From positions 124,001-188,000 of the forward strand of contig NZ_JAFCKS010000004.1 in the NCBI RefSeq assembly GCF_018129995.1: DNA of 64,000 nucleotides, read 5' to 3'. The position numbers were made by a program, and so were the translations under genes. Shown here one piece after another: positions 16,325 to 25,191 of this stretch (position 1 is its first letter; each line of letters starts with the position of its first letter). Source of the DNA: Bradyrhizobium sp. SZCCT0153. GTDB lineage: Bacteria > Pseudomonadota > Alphaproteobacteria > Rhizobiales > Xanthobacteraceae. The notes under the pieces were generated by a model. The model was not told the DNA's origin, did no database searches, and worked only from the letters and a program-made list of their open reading frames with translations.

Positions 16325-17380
16325 TCAGCGCAGGCTGGCGTTGAACTTGTCCAGTGCCGCCGAGCCCGGGCACAGCGTGTCCGCTTCCAGCGTGTTGAGC
16401 GGCGTCTCGACCGTGTTGAGATGCGCGTGCATATCTTCCGCATCGGGGTCGACATAGAGGAGCCCGGTGACGATCTGCCCCTTGGCGGCGTGCCTCGCGA
16501 GGAACGTCTGCGCGCCGAGCCGGTCGTGCGGATCGTAGTCGGCGTCGATCTTGCGCAGCGCGATCTTGCTGCCGTCATGCTGCTCGACCATTTGCACGGT
16601 GCCCGGCGCGTAATCCACCGCGATCGGGTCGCGGCCGACCAGCACGTCGAGCCGGTTGACCGCGTCATTGTGCTCGCGGACGTAGTCGAAGCTCTTGGTC
16701 GAGCCGGCGTGGTTGTTGAAGGCGATGCAGGGGCTGATGACGTCGATGAAGGACGCGCCCTTGTGGCGGATCGCCGCCGCAATCAGCGGCACCAGCTGGG
16801 TCTTGTCGCCGGAGAACGAGCGCGCGACGAAAGTGGCGCCCAGTTGAAGTGCGATCGCGACGAGATCGATGGCGTTGTCGGTATTGGTGACACCCTTCTT
16901 GGACTTCGAGCCGCGGTCGGCGGTCGCCGAGAACTGCCCCTTGGTCAGGCCGTAGACGCCGTTGTTCTCGACGATATAGGTCATGTTGACGCCGCGCCGG
17001 ATCGAATGGGCGAACTGGCCGAAGCCGATCGAGGCGGAATCGCCGTCGCCGGAGACGCCGAGATAGATCAGGTCGCGGTTGGCGAGGTTGGCGCCGGTCA
17101 GCACCGACGGCATGCGGCCGTGCACGGAGTTGAAGCCGTGCGAATTGCCGAGGAAATAGTCCGGCGTCTTCGACGAGCAGCCGATGCCGGAGATTTTTGC
17201 CACCCGGTGCGGCTCGATCGACAGCTCGTAGCAGGCCTCGATGATCGAGGCCGTGATCGAATCGTGGCCGCAGCCGGCGCACAGCGTCGAGATCTTGCCT
17301 TCGTAGTCGCGGTGGGTGTAGCCGAGCTCGTTCTTCTTGAGGCCCGGATGGTGGAATTTCGGCTTTGCAATGTAGGTCAT
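16325..17380 (-). CDS. korB: 2-oxoacid:ferredoxin oxidoreductase, beta (TPP) subunit
   Basis: 351 residues. It carries the TPP-binding beta-subunit pattern: an N-terminal LCAGCGHDSITASI cluster region, SGIGCSSKTPDYF, and VSGDGDSASIGFGQF (the GDG motif). With KorA it oxidatively decarboxylates a 2-oxoacid, probably 2-oxoglutarate, to the CoA thioester while reducing an Fe-S carrier. Its ATG overlaps the korA stop (ATGA). Substrate identity is inferred from the subunit arrangement, not from sequence-specific residues. Confidence 0.88.
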   Translation of the reverse strand: MTYIAKPKFHHPGLKKNELGYTHRDYEGKISTLCAGCGHDSITASIIEACYELSIEPHRVAKISGIGCSSKTPDYFLGNSHGFNSVHGRMPSVLTGANLANRDLIYLGVSGDGDSASIGFGQFAHSIRRGVNMTYIVENNGVYGLTKGQFSATADRGSKSKKGVTNTDNAIDLVAIALQLGATFVARSFSGDKTQLVPLIAAAIRHKGASFIDVISPCIAFNNHAGSTKSFDYVREHNDAVNRLDVLVGRDPIAVDYAPGTVQMVEQHDGSKIALRKIDADYDPHDRLGAQTFLARHAAKGQIVTGLLYVDPDAEDMHAHLNTVETPLNTLEADTLCPGSAALDKFNASLR

Positions 17381-19224
17381 GATACGGCCTTGCGGAGCGG
17401 GGTCACCTTGAGGTGATCCTGGTGGTCGCCAATGGCTTTTGCGATGAAACGGGCGGTGATCGGCGAGCCGTCGTAATGCACGATCGGCACGAGCCGCACC
17501 GGGTCGATGCCGTTCTCGTTGACGATGAGCTGGCGCAGCTGGCTGTCGCGGTTCTGCTCGACCACGTAGACGAAATCGTGCTCGGCGAGGAAGCTCGCGA
17601 CGCTGGAGTGGAACGGGAAGGCGCGGATGCGCAGGCGGTCGAGCTGATGCCCGCGTGCTTCCAGGAGGGCGATCGCCTCGTCCATCGCCGGCGAGGTCGA
17701 GCCGAAATAGATCACGCCGTATTTGGTCGGACGTTCGGCATTGGCCTGGAGCGGACGCGGCACCAGATCCTGCGCGGTCTCGAACTTGCGCATCAGGCGC
17801 TGCATGTTGTCGGCGTAGACCGAGCCCTCCTCGGAGTAGCGCGCATAGCGATCGCGCGACGTACCGCGGGTAAAATAGGAGCCCTTGGTCGGATGCGTGC
17901 CGGGATAGGTGCGGTAGGGGATGCCGTCGCCGTCGACGTCGAGATAGCGGCCGAAGTCGCGGCCTTCCTCCAGCATCGCCGCGGTCATCACCTTGCCGCG
18001 GTCGTACTGCCTTGCGTCATCCCATTTCAGCGGACGGCAGAGCCGGTGGTTCATGCCGATGTCGAGGTCGAGCATCAGGAAGATCGTGGTCTGGAGCCGC
18101 TCGGCGAGATCGAAGGCGGCGGCCGCGAATTCGAACGCTTCTGCGGGATCTTCCGGGAACAGCAGCACGTGCTTGGTGTCGCCGTGCGAGGCATAGGCAC
18201 AGGCGATGATGTCGCATTGCTGGGTGCGGGTCGGCATCCCGGTCGAGGGGCCGGCGCGCTGGATGTTCATGATCACGGCCGGAATTTCGGCGAAGTATGA
18301 CAGGCCGATGAACTCGGTCATCAGCGATATGCCGGGGCCGGAGGTCGCGGTGAAGGCGCGGGCGCCGTTCCAGGAGGCGCCGATCACGATGCCGATCGAG
18401 GCAAGCTCGTCCTCGCCCTGGACGATGGCGTATTTCGCCATGCCAGTATCAGGGTCGTGCCGGTACTTCTTGCAATGGGCGGTAAAGGCTTCCGCCACCG
18501 ACGACGACGGCGTGATCGGATACCAGGCGCACACCGTCGCGCCGCCATAGACGGCACCGAGCGCGGCGGCGCTGTTGCCCTCGATGAAGATGCGGTCGCC
18601 GACCTTGTCGGACTTCTTCACGCGCAGACCGATCGGGCATTTGAGGTTCTGCAGCGCCCAGTCGCGGCCGAGATGCAGTGCGTGGACGTTGGAGGAGAGC
18701 AGCTTCTCCTTGCCCTTGTACTGCTCGCCGATCAGCTGCTCGATCAGCTTCGGGTCCATGTCGAGCAGCGCACTGAGCGCGCCGAGATAGATGATGTTCT
18801 TGAACAGCTGGCGCTGGCGCGGATCGGTGTAGGTCGAGTTGGTGATCGCCGTCAGCGGCACGCCGATCACGGTGATGTCGTCGCGGAATTTGGTCGACGG
18901 CATCGGCTTGGTGGAATCGTAGAACAGATAGCCGCCGGGCTCGATGCCGGCGACGTCCTTGTCCCAGGTCTGCGGGTTCATCGCCACCATCATGTCGACG
19001 CCGCCGCGAGCGCCGAGATGGCCGTCTTCGGTCACCCGCACCTCGTACCAGGTCGGCAGCCCCTGGATGTTGGAAGGGAAGATGTTGCGCGGTGACACCG
19101 GAACGCCATGGCGCAGGATCGCGCGCGCGAACATCTCGTTGGCGCTGGCCGAACCCGATCCGTTGACGTTGGCGAAACGGACGACGAAGTCGTTTACGCT
19201 GCTGATCGGCTTCTTGTCGGACAT
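17377..19224 (-). CDS. korA: 2-oxoacid:ferredoxin oxidoreductase, alpha subunit (gamma-alpha fusion)
   Basis: 615 residues from ATG 19224 (MSDKKPISSVNDF); the open frame continues upstream only because it overlaps the previous gene. Residues about 10-190 are the gamma domain (GSGSASANEMFARA ... LGARGGVDMMVAMN). The rest is the pyrimidine-binding alpha domain with CAWYPITPSSSVAEAF and SGPGISLMTEF. This gamma-alpha plus beta layout is typical of bacterial 2-oxoglutarate:ferredoxin oxidoreductases. The start lies 31 bases inside the upstream FAD/Fe-S gene, so translation is coupled. Confidence 0.9.
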   Translation of the reverse strand: MSDKKPISSVNDFVVRFANVNGSGSASANEMFARAILRHGVPVSPRNIFPSNIQGLPTWYEVRVTEDGHLGARGGVDMMVAMNPQTWDKDVAGIEPGGYLFYDSTKPMPSTKFRDDITVIGVPLTAITNSTYTDPRQRQLFKNIIYLGALSALLDMDPKLIEQLIGEQYKGKEKLLSSNVHALHLGRDWALQNLKCPIGLRVKKSDKVGDRIFIEGNSAAALGAVYGGATVCAWYPITPSSSVAEAFTAHCKKYRHDPDTGMAKYAIVQGEDELASIGIVIGASWNGARAFTATSGPGISLMTEFIGLSYFAEIPAVIMNIQRAGPSTGMPTRTQQCDIIACAYASHGDTKHVLLFPEDPAEAFEFAAAAFDLAERLQTTIFLMLDLDIGMNHRLCRPLKWDDARQYDRGKVMTAAMLEEGRDFGRYLDVDGDGIPYRTYPGTHPTKGSYFTRGTSRDRYARYSEEGSVYADNMQRLMRKFETAQDLVPRPLQANAERPTKYGVIYFGSTSPAMDEAIALLEARGHQLDRLRIRAFPFHSSVASFLAEHDFVYVVEQNRDSQLRQLIVNENGIDPVRLVPIVHYDGSPITARFIAKAIGDHQDHLKVTPLRKAVS

Positions 19225-20993
19225 GATGATCCCGCTTGAGTCATTTCGATCAAATATTTCTGCATGTCCCAGGCTCCGGTGGGACAACGCTCGGCGCACA
19301 GCCCGCAATGCAGGCAGACATCCTCGTCCTTGACCATCACGCGTCCGGTCTTGAGGTCACGGGAGACGTAAAGGTCCTGGTCGGGGTGCAGCGACGGTGC
19401 CTTCAGGCGCTGGCGCAGATCGGCTTCCTCGCCATTCTCCGTGAAGGTGATGCAGTCCATCGGGCAGATGTCGACGCAGGCATCGCACTCGATGCAGAGC
19501 GAAGTCGAGAACACGGTCTGGACGTCGCAGTTCAGGCAGCGCTCGGCCTCGCCCAGCGCCAGCTTGACGTCGTAGCCAAGCTCGACCTCGGTGCGGATGT
19601 CCTTCAGCGCGATCACCTTGTCGCGATGCGGCACCTTGAAGCGCTTGTCGTTGGAGATGTCGTTGTCATAGCTCCATTCGTGGATGCCCATCTTCTGCGA
19701 GGAAACATTCACCTCCGGCAGCGGCCGTTCGGTGATGTCCTCGCCCGACAGCAGCTTGTGGATCGACAGCGCGGCGTCATGGCCTTGGGCCACGGCCCAT
19801 ATGATGTTCTTCGGACCGAACGCGGCGTCGCCGCCGAAGAAGACCTTGGGGTTGGTCGAGACGAACGTCTTCGGATCGACCTTGGGCATATGCCATTTGT
19901 CGAACTCGATGCCGCAATCCTGCTCGATCCAGGGGAAGGCATTCTCCTGGCCGACCGCGACCAGCACGTCGTCGCATTCGATGGTCTGGTCGGGTTCGCC
20001 TGACGGAACGAGATTGCGGCGGCCCTTGGCGTCGTACTCGGCCTTCACCTTCTGGAAGGTGATGCCGGTGAGCTTGCCGTTGTCGTGGATGAAAGAAACC
20101 GGAACAAGGAAGTTGAGGATCGGGATGTCCTCGTGGATCGCATCCTCCTTCTCCCAGGGCGAAGCCTTCATCTCCTCGAAGCCGGAGCGCACGACGACCT
20201 TGACGTCCTCGCCGCCGAGCCGGCGCGCGGTGCGGCAGCAATCCATCGCAGTGTTGCCGCCGCCGAGCACGACCACGCGCTTGCCGATCTTGTCGGTGTG
20301 GCCGAACGACACCGAGGACAGCCAGTCGATGCCGATATGGACGTGGGCGGCAGCTTCTTTCCGGCCGGGAATGTCGAGCTCGCGGCCGCGCGGCGCGCCG
20401 GAGCCGACGAAGATCGCGTCATACTTCTCCGCGAGCAGCGCCTTCATGCTCTCGATGCGGTGGCCGCCCTTGAACTCGACGCCGAGATCCAGGATGTAGC
20501 CGGTCTCCTCGTCGATCACCGAGTTGGGCAGGCGGAATTTCGGGATCTGCGTGCGCATCATGCCGCCGGCTTCCGGATCGCCGTCGAACACGGTGCAGTG
20601 ATAGCCGAGCGGCGCGAGGTCGCGCGCCACCGTCAGCGACGCGGGGCCGCCGCCGACGAATGCGACGCGCTTGCCGTTTTTCGCCGAGGGCTTCGGCAGG
20701 CGATGCGTGATGTCGTCCTTGAAGTCGGCAGCGACGCGCTTGAGGCGGCAGATCGCGACCGGCGTTTCCTCGACGCGTCCGCGGCGGCATGCCGGCTCGC
20801 ATGGACGATCGCAGGTGCGTCCCAGAATTCCGGGAAACACGTTCGATTTCCAATTGATCATGTAGGCGTCGCTGTAGCGGCCTTGGGCGATCAGTCGGAT
20901 GTATTCGGGAACGGGGGTGTGCGCAGGACAGGCCCATTGGCAATCGACCACTTTGTGAAAGTAGTCGGGGGCCGCGATATCGGTCGGTTTCAT
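19194..20993 (-). CDS. FAD/Fe-S NAD(P)H oxidoreductase subunit of the 2-oxoacid oxidoreductase
   Basis: 599 residues in three parts. The N-terminal GltD-like Fe-S segment has CQWACPAHTPVPEY and GRTCDRPCEPACRRG. The two-dinucleotide-binding core has FAD site AFVGGGPASLTVARDL and NAD(P) site VVLGGGNTAMDCCR. The C-terminal ferredoxin part has CIECDACVDICPMDC and CLHCGLCAERCPTG, two 4Fe-4S clusters. First gene of the operon with korA and korB, it should pass electrons between the oxidoreductase and NAD(P). The layout resembles the three-subunit 2-oxoglutarate:NADP+ oxidoreductase described from Azoarcus evansii. Confidence 0.87.
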   Translation of the reverse strand: MKPTDIAAPDYFHKVVDCQWACPAHTPVPEYIRLIAQGRYSDAYMINWKSNVFPGILGRTCDRPCEPACRRGRVEETPVAICRLKRVAADFKDDITHRLPKPSAKNGKRVAFVGGGPASLTVARDLAPLGYHCTVFDGDPEAGGMMRTQIPKFRLPNSVIDEETGYILDLGVEFKGGHRIESMKALLAEKYDAIFVGSGAPRGRELDIPGRKEAAAHVHIGIDWLSSVSFGHTDKIGKRVVVLGGGNTAMDCCRTARRLGGEDVKVVVRSGFEEMKASPWEKEDAIHEDIPILNFLVPVSFIHDNGKLTGITFQKVKAEYDAKGRRNLVPSGEPDQTIECDDVLVAVGQENAFPWIEQDCGIEFDKWHMPKVDPKTFVSTNPKVFFGGDAAFGPKNIIWAVAQGHDAALSIHKLLSGEDITERPLPEVNVSSQKMGIHEWSYDNDISNDKRFKVPHRDKVIALKDIRTEVELGYDVKLALGEAERCLNCDVQTVFSTSLCIECDACVDICPMDCITFTENGEEADLRQRLKAPSLHPDQDLYVSRDLKTGRVMVKDEDVCLHCGLCAERCPTGAWDMQKYLIEMTQAGSSCPTRSRSAA

Positions 20994-21156
20994 TCCTACC
21001 CTGTCCGCGCAGGCTCAAAGACCCGGCGGCCTCTTCTGAGCTTGGCGAACGCTTAACGTGCGTCGATCTGGTTTCTGAATGACGTCATTGGGTTAGCTTA
21101 TTAGAACCGGTCCGAAGTACAACGGCAAATTTTCGCGCTTTCCCTCTTTCATGGGA

Positions 21157-21191
21157 GCTGCGCGCGCACAGCATTAACGGAAGCGCGCAGC
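21157..21191. terminator. Long-loop GC-rich hairpin, possible terminator
   Basis: GCTGCGCGC at 21157-21165 pairs perfectly with GCGCGCAGC at 21183-21191 across a 17-base loop. On the minus strand it follows the last gene of the pqq run (stop at 21226) and precedes the oxidoreductase operon (start 20993). No clean T-run follows, so termination is uncertain. Confidence 0.35.
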
Positions 21192-21202
21192 AATGCGGCG
21201 GT

Positions 21203-21214
21203 GCAACATGTTGC
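21203..21214. repeat. Perfect 12-bp palindrome
   Basis: GCAACATGTTGC, fully self-complementary, between the end of the pqq-linked unknown gene and the korC-like start. It may be a protein-binding site or chance. Confidence 0.3.
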
Positions 21215-21225
21215 GCTGCGCTGCT

Positions 21226-21903
21226 TCAGCCGCGCGCGATCTCGCTCTTCGCCAGATCCCACATCAGCGCGTAAGTGCCGACCGAGACCGGAAGCGGGAA
21301 GGGCGCTGCCGCAGGACCGGTGAAGCTTTCGGCGATGACCGCCGAGACCGCGCCGACACGGGTGCCGTCGATCAGCACGAACCAGTCGCGTGCACCTTCG
21401 TTGCGCATTGCCGGAATCTCAGGCGTCGCACCCGACAATTCCGGCTCGCTTTCGAGCAGATGCATCGAGATGATGCCGTCGTGTTTTTCCGGCGCCAGCC
21501 TTTCTTGCAGTGCGTCACGCCACGCCACGGCATTCTCCGGGGTCGGCCGCAGCCGCACCACGCCGAGCGCGGCGCCGCGCCCTGCTCCGTTGCTGATGGT
21601 GATCCGCGCGACGACGCGCAGCATGTCCTTGAACCGCGCCATGCTCTGCCGCGACCAGTCGGTCGGGTTGGCGAGCCGCGCCCGGTAGGCAGGGCTGTCG
21701 AGCACGTCGAGCGTCGCGGTCGAATACAGGCAGAGATATTTGGGATTGGCGGCGTGCGCGACATAGCGCCGCGCTTCGAGGAATCCCTCGATCGCAACGC
21801 GCTCTTCCAGATGCTCGCGATCGTACCAGCGGTTGAAATCGGCCTCATCGGCCGCGTCGATATTCATCGACGTCAGCAGCATGCCTTTCCCGGCGAGCGG
21901 CAT
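21226..21903 (-). CDS. Hypothetical protein with duplicated dimeric alpha-beta barrel pattern
   Basis: 225 residues of unknown function. The N-terminal half (FNRWYDREHLEERVAIEGFLEARRYVA) has the pattern of EthD/DUF4286-like dimeric alpha-beta barrel proteins, and the C-terminal half looks like a diverged second copy. No catalytic residues are recognised. AGGACAAGAAAA precedes the ATG. It lies 13 bases downstream of the prolyl-iminopeptidase gene and closes the pqqABCDE-pip run. The co-transcription is inferred from spacing. Confidence 0.65.
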   Translation of the reverse strand: MPLAGKGMLLTSMNIDAADEADFNRWYDREHLEERVAIEGFLEARRYVAHAANPKYLCLYSTATLDVLDSPAYRARLANPTDWSRQSMARFKDMLRVVARITISNGAGRGAALGVVRLRPTPENAVAWRDALQERLAPEKHDGIISMHLLESEPELSGATPEIPAMRNEGARDWFVLIDGTRVGAVSAVIAESFTGPAAAPFPLPVSVGTYALMWDLAKSEIARG

Positions 21904-21916
21904 TTTTCTTGTCCTG

Positions 21917-22903
21917 TTATCGTGCGGCCTTTGATGCGAGGTCTGCGATCGACTTCATGACCGCGTCCCGCACGCCGGCATCATAGAGCGAATGCCCGGC
22001 TTCTTCCACGATGCGAATCTCGGAACCCGGCCACGCCTTCGCCAGCGCCTGAGATGTCTCAGGAGGGCACAACAGGTCGTAGCGGCCCTGAACGATGATG
22101 CCGGGAATGCCATCGAGCTTGCCGGCGTTCCGCAACAGCTGGTCCTCCGTCATGAAGCTGTCGTGGACGAAATAATGCGCCTCCATGAACGGCGTCGCCG
22201 GCAATGTGCGCCACACGTTCAGCGACGCCAGGTCCAGCCGCGTCTTTGCCGCCTTGTGTTCCGACAACGCGCGTTCGGTGTCGTGCCAGGCGCGCGCCGC
22301 GGGCCCGTGCACGGCGGGATCGGTATCGAGGATGCGGCGATAGTAAGCTTCCACCGGCCGCTCGCGCTCCTCTAGCGGCAGTACGCTCAGAAAATCCTCG
22401 TAGAGCGCGGGATAGAATTGCGACAGGCGCGAGGTAAAGGCCGTCTCCACTTCCGCGCGCGTGCCGAGAAACGTCGCGCGCAGCGCAATGCCGCTGACGC
22501 GCCCGGGATGCGCCTGCGCATAAGCCAGCGCCAGCGTCGCGCCCCAGGAGCCGCCGACCACTATCCAGCGTTCGAAGCCGAATTTTTCGCGGATCTTCTC
22601 CATGTCCGCGATCAGGTGCGCCGTGGTGTTGTGCTGGCGCGATCCTTTGGGACGGCTGCGGCCGCAGCCGCGCTGGTCGAACAACACCGCGCAGAAGCGG
22701 TCGGGATCGAACAGCCGGCGATGATCGGGCTGGCAGCCGCTGCCGGGGCCGCCATGCAGATAGATGGCGGGAATGCCGTCGGCCCGGCCGACGCTTTCGA
22801 CATAGAGCTCGTGGCCCTCGCCGACATCGAGCATTTCGGAGGTCAGCGGCGCAAAGGGATCGGCGCGCCTGGCGGATGCGGCCGCGTCGGCGTCAGGCGC
22901 CAT
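21917..22903 (-). CDS. pip: Prolyl iminopeptidase-like alpha/beta hydrolase
   Basis: 328 residues from ATG 22903; the longer open frame overlaps pqqE and is not homologous. It has the family's oxyanion segment YLHGGPGSGC, LFDQRGCGRSRPKG, the nucleophile elbow VVGGSWGATLALAYA (Ser), and a C-terminal GHSLYDAG with the catalytic His. Such enzymes remove N-terminal proline from peptides in the cytoplasm. The start overlaps the end of pqqE by 11 bases. This coupling suggests, but does not prove, a link with processing of the PQQ precursor peptide. Confidence 0.88.
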   Translation of the reverse strand: MAPDADAAASARRADPFAPLTSEMLDVGEGHELYVESVGRADGIPAIYLHGGPGSGCQPDHRRLFDPDRFCAVLFDQRGCGRSRPKGSRQHNTTAHLIADMEKIREKFGFERWIVVGGSWGATLALAYAQAHPGRVSGIALRATFLGTRAEVETAFTSRLSQFYPALYEDFLSVLPLEERERPVEAYYRRILDTDPAVHGPAARAWHDTERALSEHKAAKTRLDLASLNVWRTLPATPFMEAHYFVHDSFMTEDQLLRNAGKLDGIPGIIVQGRYDLLCPPETSQALAKAWPGSEIRIVEEAGHSLYDAGVRDAVMKSIADLASKAAR

Positions 22904-24092
22904 TCTCGGATTCCAAGGTGCCACCGGCAAAGTTGCGGTAGAGGAAGCGGTTGGTCTCGCCTTCGGCCTCGCGCTCGGCCTGCTTGAAGATGGTTTCGTG
23001 CAATGGCGACAGTGCGCAGGCGGGGTCGGTGTTGGCGGCGTCACCGGTCAGCGCAAAGGCCTGGCAGCGGCAACCGCCGAAATCGATCTCGCGGAATTCG
23101 CAGGACTTGCACGGCTCCTTCATCCAGCCGGTGCCGCGATAGCGGTTGAAGGCCTCGGAGTTCTGCCAGATCCAGGCGATCGAATGGTTGGAACGCACCG
23201 ATTCGAAGTCGAGCCCGGTGATGCTTTCGGCGGCGTGGCAGGGCAGCACCTTGCCGGCGGGCGAGATGTTGAAGAACTGCCGGCCCCAGCCGCCCATGCA
23301 CTTCTTCGGCCGCAGCGCGTAATAGTCGGGAACGACGTAGTCGATCGTCAGCCGCCCCTTCAGCCGCTCGCGCGCCTCTTCGACGATCCGGGTGCACTCG
23401 TCGAGTTGCGCCACTGTCGGCATCAGCGCGGCACGGTTCTTCAGCGCCCAGCCGTAATATTGCACGTTGGCGACCTCGAGCCGGTCGGCGTCTAGATTAA
23501 CCGACATCTGGACGATGTCAGGGAGCTGATGCAGGTTCTGCCGGTGCATCACCGCATTGACGGTCAGCGGCAGATCCAGCTCGCGGGTCCATTTCGCCAC
23601 TTCGAGCTTCTTGCGATGCCCGTTTTTATAACCGGCGACGCGATCGGCGAGGCCTTCTTCGACGCCCTGGAAAGAGATCTGGACATGGCAGAGCCCGGCG
23701 TCCGCCAACTCGCTCAGCCGCTCGCGCGTCAGCAGCACGGCCGAGGTGATGAGGTTGGTGTAGAGGCCGACGTCGCTCGCATGCTTGACCAGCTCGACGA
23801 GATCCTTGCGCGCCGTCGGCTCGCCGCCGGAGAAATGCACCTGCAGCACGCCGATCTCGGCAAGCTCGCTCAGGACCTTCTTCCATTCCCCGGTGGTCAG
23901 CTCCTTGCCCGAGCGGTCGAGCTCGACCGGATTCGAGCAATAGGGGCATTGCAGCGGGCAGCGATGGGTGATCTCGAGCAGCACCGCCAGCGGAATGCCG
24001 AAGGTTTCCGCCGTCGAGCGCTGCTTCTCCAGCACCGCGAGGCTGTCGCTGGCGTCGGGTGGAATTGCCGGGTTGCCGAGCACATCGCTCAT
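22893..24092 (-). CDS. pqqE: PqqA peptide cyclase (radical SAM)
   Basis: 399 residues. The radical-SAM cluster CPLQCPYC uses Cys45, Cys49 and Cys52. The C-terminal SPASM region carries further cysteines (KCMGGWG, VLPCHAAE, CKSCEFRE, GGCRCQAF). It forms the Glu-Tyr carbon-carbon cross-link in PqqA bound to PqqD, the first step of pyrroloquinoline quinone synthesis. The ATG overlaps the pqqD stop by four bases and has GGGAGAAGACGTC upstream. Fifth gene of pqqABCDE. Confidence 0.97.
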   Translation of the reverse strand: MSDVLGNPAIPPDASDSLAVLEKQRSTAETFGIPLAVLLEITHRCPLQCPYCSNPVELDRSGKELTTGEWKKVLSELAEIGVLQVHFSGGEPTARKDLVELVKHASDVGLYTNLITSAVLLTRERLSELADAGLCHVQISFQGVEEGLADRVAGYKNGHRKKLEVAKWTRELDLPLTVNAVMHRQNLHQLPDIVQMSVNLDADRLEVANVQYYGWALKNRAALMPTVAQLDECTRIVEEARERLKGRLTIDYVVPDYYALRPKKCMGGWGRQFFNISPAGKVLPCHAAESITGLDFESVRSNHSIAWIWQNSEAFNRYRGTGWMKEPCKSCEFREIDFGGCRCQAFALTGDAANTDPACALSPLHETIFKQAEREAEGETNRFLYRNFAGGTLESENGA

Positions 24093-24400
24093 GACGTCTT
24101 CTCCCGGGCCTCCGTGAGGAAGCCCTTGTCGGCGAGATCCTGCAGCATGACGATGACGTCGGCCAGGATCGCCTCGCGCGGTGCGGCATATTTCGCGGCC
24201 AGCTGATCGGCGATATCGCCGACATTGCGCTCGCCGTTGCAGAGCTGCAAGACCTCGACCGCAATCTCGTCCGGCGCCAGCACCCGTTCCGGGGCCAGGA
24301 TCACCCAGACTTGTCGCGTCTCGTCGTATTTCAGCCTGGCGTGCCGCGGCAGCACCGGGCGGCTTGCCTCGCTGACGCTGATATTGCGCGGCCCGGCCAT
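24089..24400 (-). CDS. pqqD: PQQ biosynthesis peptide chaperone
   Basis: 103 residues from ATG 24400 (MAGPRNISVSEASRP), preceded by AAGGGATAAAGCG; the longer ORF upstream runs into pqqC and is spurious. It has the PqqD fold pattern: RHARLKYDETRQVWVILAPERVL, then a winged-helix-like C-terminus (AVEVLQLCNGERNVGDIADQL). It presents PqqA to PqqE. Twelve bases separate it from pqqC. Confidence 0.95.
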   Translation of the reverse strand: MAGPRNISVSEASRPVLPRHARLKYDETRQVWVILAPERVLAPDEIAVEVLQLCNGERNVGDIADQLAAKYAAPREAILADVIVMLQDLADKGFLTEAREKTS

Positions 24401-24411
24401 CGCTTTATCCC

Positions 24412-25191
24412 TTAACCCGCTTTGGGCACGAACGCGCCCGGCGGAATGTGGCCCTCGACATAGGCGTGCTGGAGCGCATCGAGCTGCACCCACAGCACGT
24501 TGGTCTTGAAGATCAGCGCATTGCAGACCTGCGCGCGCTGCTCCGGCGTCGTGGCATGCGCCTTGACGTAATCGAGCGCAAAGCCGGCATCGCGCGGCGC
24601 CTGGGCCAGGCGCCGCTTGAAGTAGCTCATGATATCGGGATTGACGAAGTCGTAGTGCTCCAGCATGCCGGAGATACGCTCCTCGTGCAGGTTCGGCGCG
24701 AACAATTCGGTCAGCGAGGACGCGATCGCCTCCAGCGGGCTCTTTTCGCGGCAGTAGTGGACATAGGCTTCGACCGCGAAGCGCGTCGCCGGCAAGATGC
24801 CCTCGGTCGATTCCACATAGGCCGTGTCGAGCCCGAGGCCTTCGGTCAGCTTCAGCCAGCGTTCGATGCCGCCCTCGCTGCCGACATCGCCGTCATGGTC
24901 CTCGATGCGGTGGCGCCATTCCAGCCGGGTGGCGCGGTCGCGGAAGCGCGAGATCACCACCGCGTCCTTGATCGGGATCGTGCTCTGGTAATAATAGCGG
25001 TTCAACGCCCAGGCCTGCACCTGGCCCTTGTTCAGCTTGCCGCCATGCAGCAGCCTATGGAACGGATGCAGGCTGTGATAGCGCGTCGCGCCGATATGGC
25101 GCAGCGTCGCCTCCAGCTCCTCGGCGCTAGTGAGCCTGATGTCCTTGCCGATCGAGAGCGCGGTCATTCCAGTCGGTGACGCGGCATTCAC
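24412..25191 (-). CDS. pqqC: Pyrroloquinoline-quinone synthase
   Basis: 259 residues from GTG 25191, which overlaps the pqqB stop (GTGA); ATG 25167 (MTALSIGKDI) is an alternative. It shows HPFHRLLHGGKLNKGQVQAW, RYYYQSTIPIKDA, HRIEDHDGD and YVHYCREKSPLEA, all conserved in PqqC. It catalyses the cofactor-less, oxygen-dependent ring closure and eight-electron oxidation that yields PQQ. Confidence 0.96.
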   Translation of the reverse strand: MNAASPTGMTALSIGKDIRLTSAEELEATLRHIGATRYHSLHPFHRLLHGGKLNKGQVQAWALNRYYYQSTIPIKDAVVISRFRDRATRLEWRHRIEDHDGDVGSEGGIERWLKLTEGLGLDTAYVESTEGILPATRFAVEAYVHYCREKSPLEAIASSLTELFAPNLHEERISGMLEHYDFVNPDIMSYFKRRLAQAPRDAGFALDYVKAHATTPEQRAQVCNALIFKTNVLWVQLDALQHAYVEGHIPPGAFVPKAG

